Source: an uncultured beta proteobacterium
GTDB taxonomy: Bacteria; Pseudomonadota; Gammaproteobacteria; Burkholderiales; Burkholderiaceae_C
Reading direction: 5' to 3'
DNA: 42,085 nt
Assembly: GCA_903876715.1 (NCBI GenBank)
Contig: CAIRBF010000427.1
Span: 1 to 42,085, forward strand
In this document: piece by piece, positions 32,099 to 40,601 of the stretch
How positions within the stretch are numbered: the stretch's first letter is position 1
Layout of the letters: every line of letters begins with the position of its first letter
Notes under the pieces: model-generated
The model's database searches: none
What the model was told of the DNA's origin: nothing
Seen by the model: the letters and a program-made list of their open reading frames with translations, nothing else
Position numbers and translations under genes: made by a program

Positions 32099-33744
32099 TC
32101 AGGAAATTCATCGACCGCCTGCTCGGCAAGAGCGCTGACCCGCCACCGGCAGGTCCTGTGCTCGGCCAGCGCGTCGAGGTCGCCGCCGAGCAGCACGGCA
32201 TCGATGCCGCGTTGCTGGACGAGCACTCGGTGCGTGTCGTGCGCACGCTGAAGGACGCCGGCCACCAGGCTTACATCGTCGGCGGGGCGGTCCGCGATCT
32301 GCTGGTCGGGCGCCGGCCCAAGGACTTCGACGTCGCCACCGACGCCACACCGGAGCAGGTGAAAGCCCTGTTCCGGCGCGCCTTCATCATCGGGCGGCGC
32401 TTCCGCATCGTGCACGTGGTCTTCGGCCGCGGGCGCGAGCACGAGGTCATCGAGGTCTCGACCTTCCGGGCGTTGCTGGCTGCCGACGGGGCCGATCACG
32501 TCGAGGGCAACGAGAAGACGTCGCGCGCGGAGCTCGTCGGCAAGACCCACGTCGTCGACGCGAGCGGCCGGGTGCTGCGCGACAACGTCTGGGGGCCGCA
32601 GATCGAGGATGCGGCGCGGCGCGACTTCACCGTCAACGCGATGTACTACGACCCAGTGTCCCGCGTCGTCGTCGACTACCACGGTGGACTGACCGACGTG
32701 CGTGCCCGTACGCTGCGCATCATCGGCGACCCGGTCATGCGCTACCGCGAGGATCCGGTGCGCCTGCTGCGCGTGGTGCGTTTCGCCGCCAAACTGGGCT
32801 TCTCCATCGAGCCGCGCACCCTGGCGCCGATCCGCGAGCTCGCGCCCTTGCTGGCCAATGTGCCGGGCTCGCGACTCTTCGACGAGATGGTCAAGTTGCT
32901 GCAGACGGGACACGCGATCGCCAGTGTCGAGGAACTGCAGCGCCACGGACTCGTCACGGGGGTCTTCCCCATCCTGGAGGCGGCGCTGGCCGGCAGCGCG
33001 AATGACCCGGTGCGCCAGAAGTTCATCCGTCTGGCGCTCGAGGACACCGACCGCCGAGTTGCCGAAGGCCGCTCGGTCGTGCCGAGCTTCCTGCTCGCCT
33101 GCCTGCTTTGGCACGATGTGCAGGGGCGCTGGAGCGCGCTGAGGGCTGCGGGCGAGGGCGCTTTCCCGGCCCTGCAGCAGGCTATCGACACCGTCTTCGA
33201 CGCCCGCATCGGCGACATCTCCGGCCGCGGCAAGCTCGCGGCCGACATGCGCGAGATCTGGCAGATGCAGCCGCGCTTCGAGCGCCGGACCTTGGCTTCG
33301 GTACCGGCGTTGGTCGAACAGCCGCGCTACCGCGCCGGCTACGACTTCCTGCGCCTGCGCGCGGACGTCGGCGAGGTGCCTGTGGACCTGGCGGATTGGT
33401 GGGAGGACTACGCGCTTGGCACCGACGAGGAGCGCGAGGCGCTGCTCGCCGACTTGCGCCCGGCGCAGACGCGGCGCGTGGCCGGTGGCCGCAGCGGCGG
33501 GGGCAAGGTCGCACAGGCGCTGTCTGACGCGCCGCCTGCCAGCGGGTCGGCCGGAGCCACCTCGACGGTCGTGTCGCCGGCAGAGCGCGCGGCGCCCGAC
33601 GCCGTCGGACCTGCTGGGTCGCTGTCCTCCGAGGGCGACGGGCAGGCCGTGGGCGAAACCGGCGAGCGGCGCAAGCGCCGGCGCAGGCGGCGCCCGCCGC
33701 GGCAGGACGGCGCGGCGGCCGCTGACACGCCGGAGCGCGAGTGA
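32095..33744 (+). CDS. pcnB: Poly(A) polymerase I
   Basis: 549-aa class II nucleotidyltransferase that adds 3' poly(A) tails to RNA and promotes decay. The catalytic head has AYIVGGAVRDLLVGRRPKDF followed by DVATDA with the metal aspartates (about residues 60-85), then FRIVHVVFGRG and the tRNA-nucleotidyltransferase-like RRDFTVNAMYYDP. A C-terminal low-complexity arm ends in a basic run (RRKRRRRRRPPRQ), probably RNA-binding. The N-terminal phase and length separate it from CCA-adding enzyme. The usual downstream folK is absent; a DUF47 gene overlaps its stop instead. Confidence 0.93.
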   Translation: MIRKFIDRLLGKSADPPPAGPVLGQRVEVAAEQHGIDAALLDEHSVRVVRTLKDAGHQAYIVGGAVRDLLVGRRPKDFDVATDATPEQVKALFRRAFIIGRRFRIVHVVFGRGREHEVIEVSTFRALLAADGADHVEGNEKTSRAELVGKTHVVDASGRVLRDNVWGPQIEDAARRDFTVNAMYYDPVSRVVVDYHGGLTDVRARTLRIIGDPVMRYREDPVRLLRVVRFAAKLGFSIEPRTLAPIRELAPLLANVPGSRLFDEMVKLLQTGHAIASVEELQRHGLVTGVFPILEAALAGSANDPVRQKFIRLALEDTDRRVAEGRSVVPSFLLACLLWHDVQGRWSALRAAGEGAFPALQQAIDTVFDARIGDISGRGKLAADMREIWQMQPRFERRTLASVPALVEQPRYRAGYDFLRLRADVGEVPVDLADWWEDYALGTDEEREALLADLRPAQTRRVAGGRSGGGKVAQALSDAPPASGSAGATSTVVSPAERAAPDAVGPAGSLSSEGDGQAVGETGERRKRRRRRRPPRQDGAAAADTPERE

Positions 33745-34388
33745 TCTTCGGCAAGCTGCTGCCGCGCGAGGAGAGCTTCTCCGGCCTCTTCGCCGAGCAC
33801 GCGCAGCGCATCGCCGACGGCGCGCGCGCCTTCGCCGCGATGATCGAAAACTACGACGCGCAGGCGCTGCGCTCGCAGCACGCCGACGAAGTGGACGCCG
33901 CCGAGCGTTCGGCTGATCACGTCACGGCGCAGGTGAGCGAGGCCCTGCGCAAGTCGCTGCTGACCCCGGCGCGCCGTGAGCGCGTGCATGCGCTGATCAG
34001 CGCGCTGGACGACGTGCTGGACCTGCTGCGCGACGTCACCGGCATGCTGCAGCTCTACGACGTGCGCTCCATCCCTCCCAACGTGCGCCGCCTCACCGAC
34101 ATCACGTTGCGTTGCTGCCTGCGCGTGCAGCACGCGGTCAACCTGCTTCAACGCCTGGGAGACGCCGACGTCGCCGAGGCGATGATGAAGACCTGCTCCG
34201 AGATCGACTTCCTGGAAAGCGACGCCGACCGCGTCATGCACGAGGCCGTCGGCCTGCTGTTCCGGGAGGAGCCTGACGTGCGTGAGCTGATCAAGCTGAA
34301 GGCGGTCTACGAGCAGCTCGAGTCCGTGACCGATCGGTGCGAGGATGTGGCCAAGTTGATCGAGAGCATCGTGCTCGAGTCAGCCTGA
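33741..34388 (+). CDS. DUF47 family PhoU-like protein (putative phosphate transport regulator)
   Basis: 215-aa all-helical protein with DUF47 marks: FGKLLPREESFSGLFAEHA at the start, EVDAAERSADHVTAQVSEAL, and IDFLESDADRVMHEAVGLLF, resembling the metal-binding ExxxD patterns of PhoU. Such proteins normally partner a Pit phosphate permease, but none is present here. The GTG start overlaps pcnB by GTGA, and the last 82 bp overlap the convergent TM2 gene tail to tail. Confidence 0.87.
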   Translation: MIFGKLLPREESFSGLFAEHAQRIADGARAFAAMIENYDAQALRSQHADEVDAAERSADHVTAQVSEALRKSLLTPARRERVHALISALDDVLDLLRDVTGMLQLYDVRSIPPNVRRLTDITLRCCLRVQHAVNLLQRLGDADVAEAMMKTCSEIDFLESDADRVMHEAVGLLFREEPDVRELIKLKAVYEQLESVTDRCEDVAKLIESIVLESA

Positions 34389-34843
34389 GCCGGGGCCGCC
34401 CGGGCCGCGCGCTGCGACTCGAGATCCCACTCGAAGTATTTCTGCACGCCATAGGCGATGCTGCTCATCAGTGCGCCAGCGCCGATCAGCAGGGCGGCAA
34501 TCACCCCGAGCACTGGCCCCCAGCCCGTGGGCACCGTGGGGTGGCCCGGGTTGCGCCGTTCGTCCCAACGCTCGTCGGGCGTGAGCCCGTAGATGATCGC
34601 GCACAACATGCCTTGGGCGATCATCAGTCCGAGCAGGGGCGACAGTGCCCAACCGAGGCGGTCATCCTGGCCGAGGTCGCGCAAGCGCTGCACACCGATC
34701 AGTCCGAGCGCGGCGGGTATTGCGTGCAGCCAGGCCCAGGGGTCGCGCAATCCGTGCAGGTAGATGCGGTGCAGGCCGAAGGCCCCGCCGAGCACGGCGA
34801 CCCAGGTGGCGAGCGTCTTCGAGCGATAGTGCGCGTCAGGCAT
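34307..34843 (-). CDS. TM2 domain-containing membrane protein
   Basis: 178-aa protein with an N-terminal TM2-type hairpin (TLATWVAVLGGAFGLHRIYL, residues about 9-28, with the GxHRxYL signature) and further hydrophobic segments around 65-85 and 107-130. The function of TM2 proteins in bacteria is unknown. The C-terminal about 27 residues are encoded opposite the end of the DUF47 gene and have little character, so they may be poorly conserved. Confidence 0.75.
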   Translation of the reverse strand: MPDAHYRSKTLATWVAVLGGAFGLHRIYLHGLRDPWAWLHAIPAALGLIGVQRLRDLGQDDRLGWALSPLLGLMIAQGMLCAIIYGLTPDERWDERRNPGHPTVPTGWGPVLGVIAALLIGAGALMSSIAYGVQKYFEWDLESQRAARAAPAQADSSTMLSINLATSSHRSVTDSSCS

Positions 34844-34853
34844 CCGGATGGCT

Positions 34854-34880
34854 TTGTACTGTGCGGCACAGCACTATAAT
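34854..34880 (+). promoter_or_regulatory. Promoter of the rpsP operon with an internal palindrome
   Basis: A perfect TATAAT -10 lies at 34875-34880. TTGTAC at 34854-34859 is the best -35 by sequence, but with only 15 bp between; CTTTGT two bases upstream would give 17 bp. CTGTGC-G-GCACAG at 34859-34871 is a perfect palindrome filling the spacer and could be an operator. The transcript would have a leader of about 160 nt before rpsP. Confidence 0.7.
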
Positions 34881-35047
34881 GCGCGGTTTTCGGCGACGGT
34901 CCCGGCAGGGGCGTATCTACGGCGCCGAAGCAGCGGCCCAGGCCGGTTTGCAGCGATGCTGTGCCGTCCCGGGTCAAACTTGATTGCCCGCGCCTGCGTG
35001 TCTCCTGGAGCGGCGGTCACTGACACACCGACAAGGCAGAGTTCACC

Positions 35048-35302
35048 ATGGTCGTGATCCGGCTGGCACGGGGCGGCGCCAAGGGCCGTCCCTTCTACAA
35101 CGTTGTCGTCGCCGATTCGCGCGAACGGCGCGATGGGCGCTTCATCGAGCGCGTGGGTTTCTACAACCCGATGGCTGCTGGCGGCGAACAGCCGCTGCGC
35201 ATGGCCCTGGACCGCATCGCCTACTGGGCGGGCGTGGGCGCCAAGCTGTCTCCGACGGTCGAGCGCCTGGCCGGCCAGGCCAAGGCAGCCACCGCTGCCT
35301 GA
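35048..35302 (+). CDS. rpsP: 30S ribosomal protein S16
   Basis: 84-aa S16: [39 protein letters not shown] and [17 protein letters not shown] are diagnostic. Its N-terminus and length are normal. First gene of the conserved rpsP-rimM-trmD-rplS operon. Confidence 0.97.
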   Translation: MVVIRLARGGAKGRPFYNVVVADSRERRDGRFIERVGFYNPMAAGGEQPLRMALDRIAYWAGVGAKLSPTVERLAGQAKAATAA

Positions 35303-35324
35303 GGCCGTCGAGGCCGCTGCGTCC

Positions 35325-35978
35325 GTGCAGCCCAGCGGTGCAACCGCAGTGCAAGACGCAGAAGATCCATCCTTCCCGGCCGACGCCGTGGAAGTTGCCT
35401 GGATCGCAGGAGCCTGGGGGGTCAAGGGCTGGTTCAAGGTCGAACCATTCTCGGCCGACCCCCAGGCCCTTTTTTCATCGCGGCGCTGGTTCCTGAAGCC
35501 CGCTGAGAAGGCCTTGCCCCCGCCTGCGGCGGTGCTTGCTTCAGAGGCCGCCAAACCCGGGGTCGAACAGGCGGGTCAGCGGCCTATTGCTTCCGCATCG
35601 CCCGTTTTCCCCGCCTTGCTGCGAGTCACCCAGGCGCGCGAACACGGCGGCGGCGTCATCGCCAGTGCGCGAGACATCGAAGACCGTGGCGCGGCGCAGG
35701 CCCTGCGCGGCGCCCGTGTTTTTGTGTCCCGCGCGAGTTTTCCGACCGCCGGCGATGGTGAGTACTACTGGATCGATTTGATCGGCCTGAGCGTCGTCAA
35801 TCGGGCGGCAGAGACGCTCGGGCGGGTCGCCGGCCTGCTCGAGACCGGAGCCCATTGCGTCTTGCGTGTGCAGGCCGAGGATGGCACCGAGCGGCTGATC
35901 CCTTTTGTGGCCGCGTACCTCGACGAGGTCGACTTGCCGGGGCGTTGCATCCGGGTCGACTGGGGCTCGGATTACTGA
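35325..35978 (+). CDS. rimM: Ribosome maturation factor RimM
   Basis: About 217 aa; assists 30S subunit maturation and binds S19. Core signatures: IAGAWGVKGWFKVEPFSADP, LFSSRRWFLKPAE, YYWIDLIGLSV, LGRVAGLLETGAHCVLRV and a C-terminal LIPFVAAYLDEVDLPGRCI (PRC barrel). No ATG is available; GTG 35325 is chosen with GAGG about 11 bp upstream, while GTG 35349 would give a protein 8 residues shorter. A Pro/Ala-rich stretch of roughly 30 residues (after KPAEKALPPPAA) separates strands of the N-terminal barrel and seems longer than usual. Confidence 0.9.
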   Translation: MQPSGATAVQDAEDPSFPADAVEVAWIAGAWGVKGWFKVEPFSADPQALFSSRRWFLKPAEKALPPPAAVLASEAAKPGVEQAGQRPIASASPVFPALLRVTQAREHGGGVIASARDIEDRGAAQALRGARVFVSRASFPTAGDGEYYWIDLIGLSVVNRAAETLGRVAGLLETGAHCVLRVQAEDGTERLIPFVAAYLDEVDLPGRCIRVDWGSDY

Positions 35979-36026
35979 CCCCTGCCCCAGGTCGTCCGCT
36001 GCCTCGCGCAGTCGAACTTGCCCGCG

Positions 36027-36791
36027 ATGCGCTTCGACGTCATCACCCTTTTCCCGGAACTCTTTGCGCCCCACCTGGCGCACGGCATCACGCGGCGCGC
36101 CTTCGAAACCGGACTCGTCGACGTGCGGCTGTGGCCGCTTCGCGACCACGCGCTGGACGCCTACCGGCGGGTCGATGACCGGCCCTTCGGTGGTGGGCCC
36201 GGCATGGTGATGCTGGCCGAACCGCTCGAGCGGGCGCTGGCGGCGGTGCGGGCCGAGCGTGGCGACGAGCCTGGCCGAACGGGCGAGGCGGGGGTGCCGG
36301 TGATCCATTTCACGCCCGGGGGCCGGCGCCTGGATCAGGCGCTGGTCGAGGGCATGGCCCGTGGCCCCGGAGCGGTGCTGCTGTGCGGTCGCTACGAGGG
36401 CGTGGACCAGCGCGTCGTCGATCGCCACGTGACGCTCGAGATCAGCCTTGGCGACTATGTGCTGTCGGGGGGCGAGTTGCCGGCGCTCGTGCTGCTGGAT
36501 GCCGTGGCCCGTTTGCAGCCAGGCGTCCTGCACCCGCCCTCGTACGAGCAGGAAAGCTTCGCTGACGGCTTGTTGGAAGGTCCGGCGTACACGCGCCCGG
36601 ACGTGCTGCCGGACGGCACCGCTGTGCCTGCGGTGCTGTTGTCGGGCCACCACGGCGAGATCGCGCGCTGGCGGCGCGAGCGTTCGCTGGAACTGACGGC
36701 GCGCAGGCGCCCGGATTTGCTCGCCGCCGCGCGCGAGGCTCGGCGCTTGTCACCCGCAGACGAGCGCTTTCTCGCCCGCCTCGGCCTATAA
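36027..36791 (+). CDS. trmD: tRNA (guanine-N1)-methyltransferase
   Basis: 254-aa SPOUT methyltransferase making m1G37. [17 protein letters not shown] at the start, [54 protein letters not shown] and [19 protein letters not shown] form the knotted AdoMet site; the C-terminal RHSLxxTxxRRPDLL-like stretch ([19 protein letters not shown]) is present. It follows rimM by 48 bp. Its stop codon lies inside a TATAAT hexamer. Confidence 0.97.
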   Translation: MRFDVITLFPELFAPHLAHGITRRAFETGLVDVRLWPLRDHALDAYRRVDDRPFGGGPGMVMLAEPLERALAAVRAERGDEPGRTGEAGVPVIHFTPGGRRLDQALVEGMARGPGAVLLCGRYEGVDQRVVDRHVTLEISLGDYVLSGGELPALVLLDAVARLQPGVLHPPSYEQESFADGLLEGPAYTRPDVLPDGTAVPAVLLSGHHGEIARWRRERSLELTARRRPDLLAAAREARRLSPADERFLARLGL

Positions 36792-36792
36792 T
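36787..36792 (+). promoter_or_regulatory. Candidate -10 box overlapping the trmD stop (rplS promoter)
   Basis: A perfect TATAAT spans the trmD stop codon, about 144 bp ahead of rplS. The region 17 bp upstream (GCGCTT) is a weak -35, so this may be only chance. Confidence 0.35.
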
Positions 36793-36841
36793 CTTCGGTT
36801 CTGCGATCCTCTGCCGGGATTCAACCCTGGGCAGGCCATGT

Positions 36842-36884
36842 GCCGAAGCTGAGGCTTTCGGCGCCGCAGGCTCCAGGGCCTGCG
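36842..36884 (+). promoter_or_regulatory. Two hairpins in the trmD-rplS spacer
   Basis: GCCGAA/TTCGGC (36842-36847, 36857-36862) and CGCAGGC/GCCTGCG (36865-36871, 36878-36884) can form adjacent stem-loops 50-95 nt before the rplS start. They could be a structured leader affecting rplS expression or RNA processing. No known leader family is recognised. Confidence 0.35.
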
Positions 36885-36935
36885 TGCCATGTCCGCATTC
36901 ACAACCACCCGCGCATGATCGTCCCCGGAGCTCCG

Positions 36936-37289
36936 ATGAACCTGATCCAGACCCTCGAGAAGGAAGAGATTGCCCGCCTGGGCAAGCAACTTCCGGCCTT
37001 CGCCCCCGGCGACACCGTCATCGTCAACGTCAACGTGGTCGAAGGCACGCGCAAACGCGTCCAGGCCTACGAAGGCGTCGTCATCGCCAAGCGCAACCGC
37101 GGCCTGAACAGCAGCTTCATCGTGCGCAAGATCTCAAGTGGCGAGGGCGTGGAACGTACCTTCCAGCTCTACAGCCCGCTGATCGCCGGGATCGAGGTCA
37201 AGCGCCGCGGTGACGTTCGCCGCGCCAAGCTTTACTTCCTGCGCCAGCGCAGCGGCAAGTCGGCTCGTATCAAGGCCAAGCTCGACTGA
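36936..37289 (+). CDS. rplS: 50S ribosomal protein L19
   Basis: 117-aa L19: [58 protein letters not shown] and [20 protein letters not shown] are diagnostic. Start chosen at the typical MNLIQTLE with CCGGAG upstream; the open frame upstream covers the spacer hairpins and is unlike L19. Last gene of the operon. Confidence 0.97.
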   Translation: MNLIQTLEKEEIARLGKQLPAFAPGDTVIVNVNVVEGTRKRVQAYEGVVIAKRNRGLNSSFIVRKISSGEGVERTFQLYSPLIAGIEVKRRGDVRRAKLYFLRQRSGKSARIKAKLD

Positions 37290-37296
37290 GTACCTC

Positions 37297-37317
37297 CCGG
37301 GCGCCTGGCGCGCCCGG
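37297..37317 (+). terminator. GC-rich hairpin after rplS
   Basis: CCGGGCGC pairs perfectly with GCGCCCGG around a 5-base loop, starting 7 bp past the rplS stop. It lacks a T-tract, so termination efficiency is uncertain. Confidence 0.45.
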
Positions 37318-37375
37318 CGCGCGGTCCTGCGAGGCGCCGTGCCCTGCGGCGCTTGCAGCTACCATCGACGGATTC

Positions 37376-38116
37376 ATGTCGCCGTCAAAGTCCGTCGACC
37401 CTTCGCCTCCTCGCATCACCGACCCGCACGCGGTGCCGGTACACGGCGTGGACAGTCATCTGCCCGCCGTGATGCCTGTGTTCCTGGGTGTCGATTCGAT
37501 CCGGGCACGTTTCCCCATCCCCGCGGGATGGAAGCCTGAAATCCCTGGAGACGGTCGTTTTTCCAGCGACCGGGCACCCGCAGCGGCGGCGGTCCTGGTG
37601 CCGCTGGTCGAGCGTGACGACGGTCTGCACGTGCTGCTGACGCAGCGGACCGCGCACCTGAAGAACCACCCGGGTCAAATCAGTTTTCCAGGCGGCAAGG
37701 CCGAGCCCGAGGATCCCGACCTCGAAGCCACCGCGCTGCGCGAAACCTGGGAAGAGATCGGCTTGGACCGGCGTCACATCGAGATCATCGGACGCCTACC
37801 CACCTACACCACGGTGACCCGCTTCGTCATCACGCCGGTGGTCGGCTTCGTGCGGCCACCGTTCGACTTGATCCCCGACGGGCACGAGGTCGCCGAAGTC
37901 TTCGAGGTGCCGCTGGCCTTCCTGATGAATCCGGCGCACCACCGGCGTCATCTCTACACTCATGACGGAGGCTCGCGCCAGTTCCTTTCCATGCCCTGGC
38001 GGTCCCGCCCCGGCGCGAACGGACCGCGCGAGTTCTTCATCTGGGGGGCGACGGCATCGATGCTGCGCAACTTCTACCGCCTGCTGATCGATGCGTCGCC
38101 GGTCGGGGTGACGTGA
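37376..38116 (+). CDS. NUDIX hydrolase, CoA pyrophosphatase type
   Basis: 246-aa NUDIX protein. The NUDIX box begins at SFPGGKAEPEDPD and continues ATALRETWEEIGL (about residues 103-128), fitting GX5EX7REUXEEXGU. The preceding LLTQRTAHLKNHPGQISFPG is the CoA-pyrophosphatase signature (UPF0035/NudL), which splits CoA into 3',5'-ADP and phosphopantetheine. An N-terminal extension of about 60 residues before the fold is unremarkable. The 142 bp after the stop, before cutA, show no convincing gene. Confidence 0.9.
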   Translation: MSPSKSVDPSPPRITDPHAVPVHGVDSHLPAVMPVFLGVDSIRARFPIPAGWKPEIPGDGRFSSDRAPAAAAVLVPLVERDDGLHVLLTQRTAHLKNHPGQISFPGGKAEPEDPDLEATALRETWEEIGLDRRHIEIIGRLPTYTTVTRFVITPVVGFVRPPFDLIPDGHEVAEVFEVPLAFLMNPAHHRRHLYTHDGGSRQFLSMPWRSRPGANGPREFFIWGATASMLRNFYRLLIDASPVGVT

Positions 38117-38258
38117 TGGGCTGGTGGGCCCTTGCTGCCTGCCGGCTTCGCATGATCCTTCTGGCAGCAGCTCCCGGCCGTGATGGCCTGCGGGCCGGCC
38201 TACGCGGCCCACAGCTACCCGCTGCCCGACCTTCACGAGCGCCGGGCGAGGCGCTGAT

Positions 38259-38633
38259 TCAGTTCCGATGGGCTGTGTCGCCCTGGTCGGCGCACATGTC
38301 CAGTGCCCATGCGATGTACTCGGGCAGGCCGTCGACCACGGGCAGCGCGACCAGCTCCGGCATTTGGTAAGGGTGCAGTCGTGTCAGTGCCTGCTTCAGT
38401 TCCGACATCCGCGCTGCCGTGGCCTTGATCATCAGCGGCCATTCCTGAGCCGTCTCGACGGCGCCCTGCCAGCGATAGACCGAAGTCGCAGGCGACAGTA
38501 CGCTGACGCAGGCGGCGAGGTGCGAGTCGACCAGCGCCCGCGCGATGCGCGCGGCCGTGTCGCTGTCGGGTGCGGTGGTGAACAGCACACGCAGGCCGGT
38601 GTCGCCTGGGGTGTCTCTGGCTGGCGAGTCCAT
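38259..38633 (-). CDS. cutA: Divalent-cation tolerance protein CutA
   Basis: 124-aa CutA1 trimer protein: VLFTTAPDSDTAARIARALV, HLAACVSVLSPATSVYRWQG, PLMIKATAARMSELKQAL, and LHPYQMPELVALPVVDGLPE are typical. Linked historically to copper tolerance; its molecular role is unsettled. Start MDSPARDTPG follows GGAG at 7 bp spacing. It faces the NUDIX gene and is divergent from the fusion-kinase gene (153 bp between starts). Confidence 0.92.
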   Translation of the reverse strand: MDSPARDTPGDTGLRVLFTTAPDSDTAARIARALVDSHLAACVSVLSPATSVYRWQGAVETAQEWPLMIKATAARMSELKQALTRLHPYQMPELVALPVVDGLPEYIAWALDMCADQGDTAHRN

Positions 38634-38786
38634 CGTCTTGCTCCATTGCGGATGCTGCCCACACCAAGGGTCGACAGCGCTGGCCACTTCATTGGAGCAC
38701 GCGCCCCGGCAGATCCGCAGTGAGCCGAATGTGGGCAACCGTCGTGCATCAAGCCGCTGCCGACCGGTCGGTGCGAACATCGAAGC

Positions 38787-40442
38787 GTGCCTGGTCGTCC
38801 CCCGCCTGTACCGCCCGTTGCCGACGAGTTCGCCGAGCGGCAGCGTCGCCATGACGAACTCGTCGATGCCCTGGCGCGCGCTGTCGAGCGCGACCCGCCA
38901 TCGGCTTCAGTCTGGCCTGTCGCCCTGCCGCCGGGCAGTCGCGTCCAGCGTGTGCAGACGCACCTCTCGACCGTGCTCCTGGCCGGTGGGCATGCGCTGA
39001 AGCTGAAGAAGCCCGTGCGGTGGCCCTTTGCCGACTTCTCCACGCTTGATCGTCGCGAGCGCTTCTGCCGGGAGGAATTGCGCATCAACCGCCGCACCGC
39101 GCCCGCTTTGTACCTGGACGTCCTGCCGATCACGGGCACGCGGGACGCGCCGCGTGTCGGGGGGGCCGGGACCGTCATCGACTGGGGCGTGTGGATGCGG
39201 CGTTTCGATGAGGCCGCGCTGTTCGATCGCCTGGCCCGCGAGGGGCGCCTGGCGCCGCAGCATGTCGATGCGCTCGCCGCCACGGTGGCGACTTTCCAGG
39301 CGACCCAGGAGCCTTCTCCGCATCACGGCGACCCGGCCGAGGTGCTGCGCTGGGCTCGGGACAATCTGGCCGAACTGCGCGCCCTGTGCAGCCGGCGCCC
39401 GGCTTGGTCGGCCGCATCCGCCCGGCGCCTGGAGAGGCTGGACGCCTGGACCTCAACCCGGCACTCGCAACTGGCATCGCTGCTGCAGCGGCGCCGCGTC
39501 GAGGGCGCCGTCATCGAAGGCCACGGAGACCTGCACCTGGCCAATATCGCCTGGCACGAGGGGGCGCCGCTGCTGTTCGACGCGATCGAGTTCGAGCCTG
39601 CGCTGAGGAACACCGACCGCGTGGCCGATCTTGCCTTCGTCTTCATGGACCTGATCGACCACGGTCTGCCGCGACTGGCCTGGCGCTGGCTCAGCGGTGT
39701 GCTCGAGCACGGCGGCGACTACGACGGCCTGCCCCTGTTGCGCTGGTTCGTGGTCTACCGCGCGCTCGTGCGGGCCAAGGTTGCGTTGTTGGGAGACCCC
39801 GCGCAGGCTGATGCCGTCGCCCGGCGTCGCATCGCGCTCGCGCAGTCCCTGGCCTGGCCGCCAGCGCCGGCCCGTCTGGTGGTTGTCTGCGGCCTGAGCG
39901 GCAGCGGGAAGAGCACGGTGGCGCTCGGTCTGGTGGAGGCCCTGGGGGCGGTGCGCGTGCGCTCGGATGTCGAGCGCAAGCGGCTGTACGGCCTGGCGCC
40001 CACCCAGCGTGCCGCCGAGCCGGCACTGATCTACAACACCGTAAGTACGGTGCGTACCTATACGCGGCTGGGCGAGGTGGCGCGTGCCGCGCTGGCCGGC
40101 GGTGTAAGCGTCGTCGTCGACGCGGTCTTCAACCGCCGCGAAGAGCGCGAGGCGATGCGCAGGATCGCCGCCGAGTCGGGCGCAGACTGCGTTGTCGTCG
40201 ACTGCCGCGCGGATGCCGCCACGATGCGGGAACGCGTCGAGCGGCGTCTGGCCGGTGGGCAGGATGCGTCGGATGCCGATGCCGCCGTCCTGGCGATGCA
40301 GCAGCACGCTCGCGAGGTTCCCGACCCTGCCGAGGGTTCCATGTTCGTGCTGGATACGGATGGCGCGTTGCCGCAGTGCCGCGCTCGCGTGGAGGCGCTG
40401 GCGTCGGCCCTGACCGGCAGCGGTACGTTGAGCCATCGATGA
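38787..40442 (+). CDS. APH-domain/P-loop kinase fusion protein
   Basis: 551-aa two-domain protein. The N-terminal part (about 20-340) is an aminoglycoside-phosphotransferase-like domain with the catalytic loop EGHGDLHLANIAW near residue 250 and the metal motif FDAIEFEP after it. The C-terminal part (about 360-540) is a small-molecule kinase-like P-loop domain with VVCGLSGSGKSTVALGL, VRVRSDVERKRLYG and VVVDAVFNRREERE. This pairing is known in bacteria as an AAA/APH fusion of unknown substrate. GTG 38787 is the annotated start; no ATG is available nearby in frame. Confidence 0.87.
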   Translation: MPGRPPPVPPVADEFAERQRRHDELVDALARAVERDPPSASVWPVALPPGSRVQRVQTHLSTVLLAGGHALKLKKPVRWPFADFSTLDRRERFCREELRINRRTAPALYLDVLPITGTRDAPRVGGAGTVIDWGVWMRRFDEAALFDRLAREGRLAPQHVDALAATVATFQATQEPSPHHGDPAEVLRWARDNLAELRALCSRRPAWSAASARRLERLDAWTSTRHSQLASLLQRRRVEGAVIEGHGDLHLANIAWHEGAPLLFDAIEFEPALRNTDRVADLAFVFMDLIDHGLPRLAWRWLSGVLEHGGDYDGLPLLRWFVVYRALVRAKVALLGDPAQADAVARRRIALAQSLAWPPAPARLVVVCGLSGSGKSTVALGLVEALGAVRVRSDVERKRLYGLAPTQRAAEPALIYNTVSTVRTYTRLGEVARAALAGGVSVVVDAVFNRREEREAMRRIAAESGADCVVVDCRADAATMRERVERRLAGGQDASDADAAVLAMQQHAREVPDPAEGSMFVLDTDGALPQCRARVEALASALTGSGTLSHR

Positions 40443-40462
40443 AGACCTCACGCGTGTTCCCG

Positions 40463-40544
40463 CATCGGATCCTGCCCAGGACGGCGCCTTGCTGTCGGCC
40501 TGCTTCGCGTCGTCATCGCAAGCGTCTACGCTGAAGATCCGATG
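40463..40544. repeat. 9-bp perfect inverted repeat, 64-bp spacer
   Basis: CATCGGATC at 40463-40471 recurs as GATCCGATG at 40536-40544 in the 159-bp gap between two convergent genes. It could close a long RNA stem-loop or be chance; no T-tract follows. Confidence 0.3.
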
Positions 40545-40601
40545 TGCAGTCGGCCCTTCTGCGAGTGGTGAGCGGAGGATGCGCCAGCAACCCGGTCGCA
40601 T

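Noticed and set aside
38113-38370. Possible 85-aa plus-strand protein after the NUDIX gene
   Set aside because: It overlaps the NUDIX stop and then the cutA 3' end, and its translation has no family resemblance.
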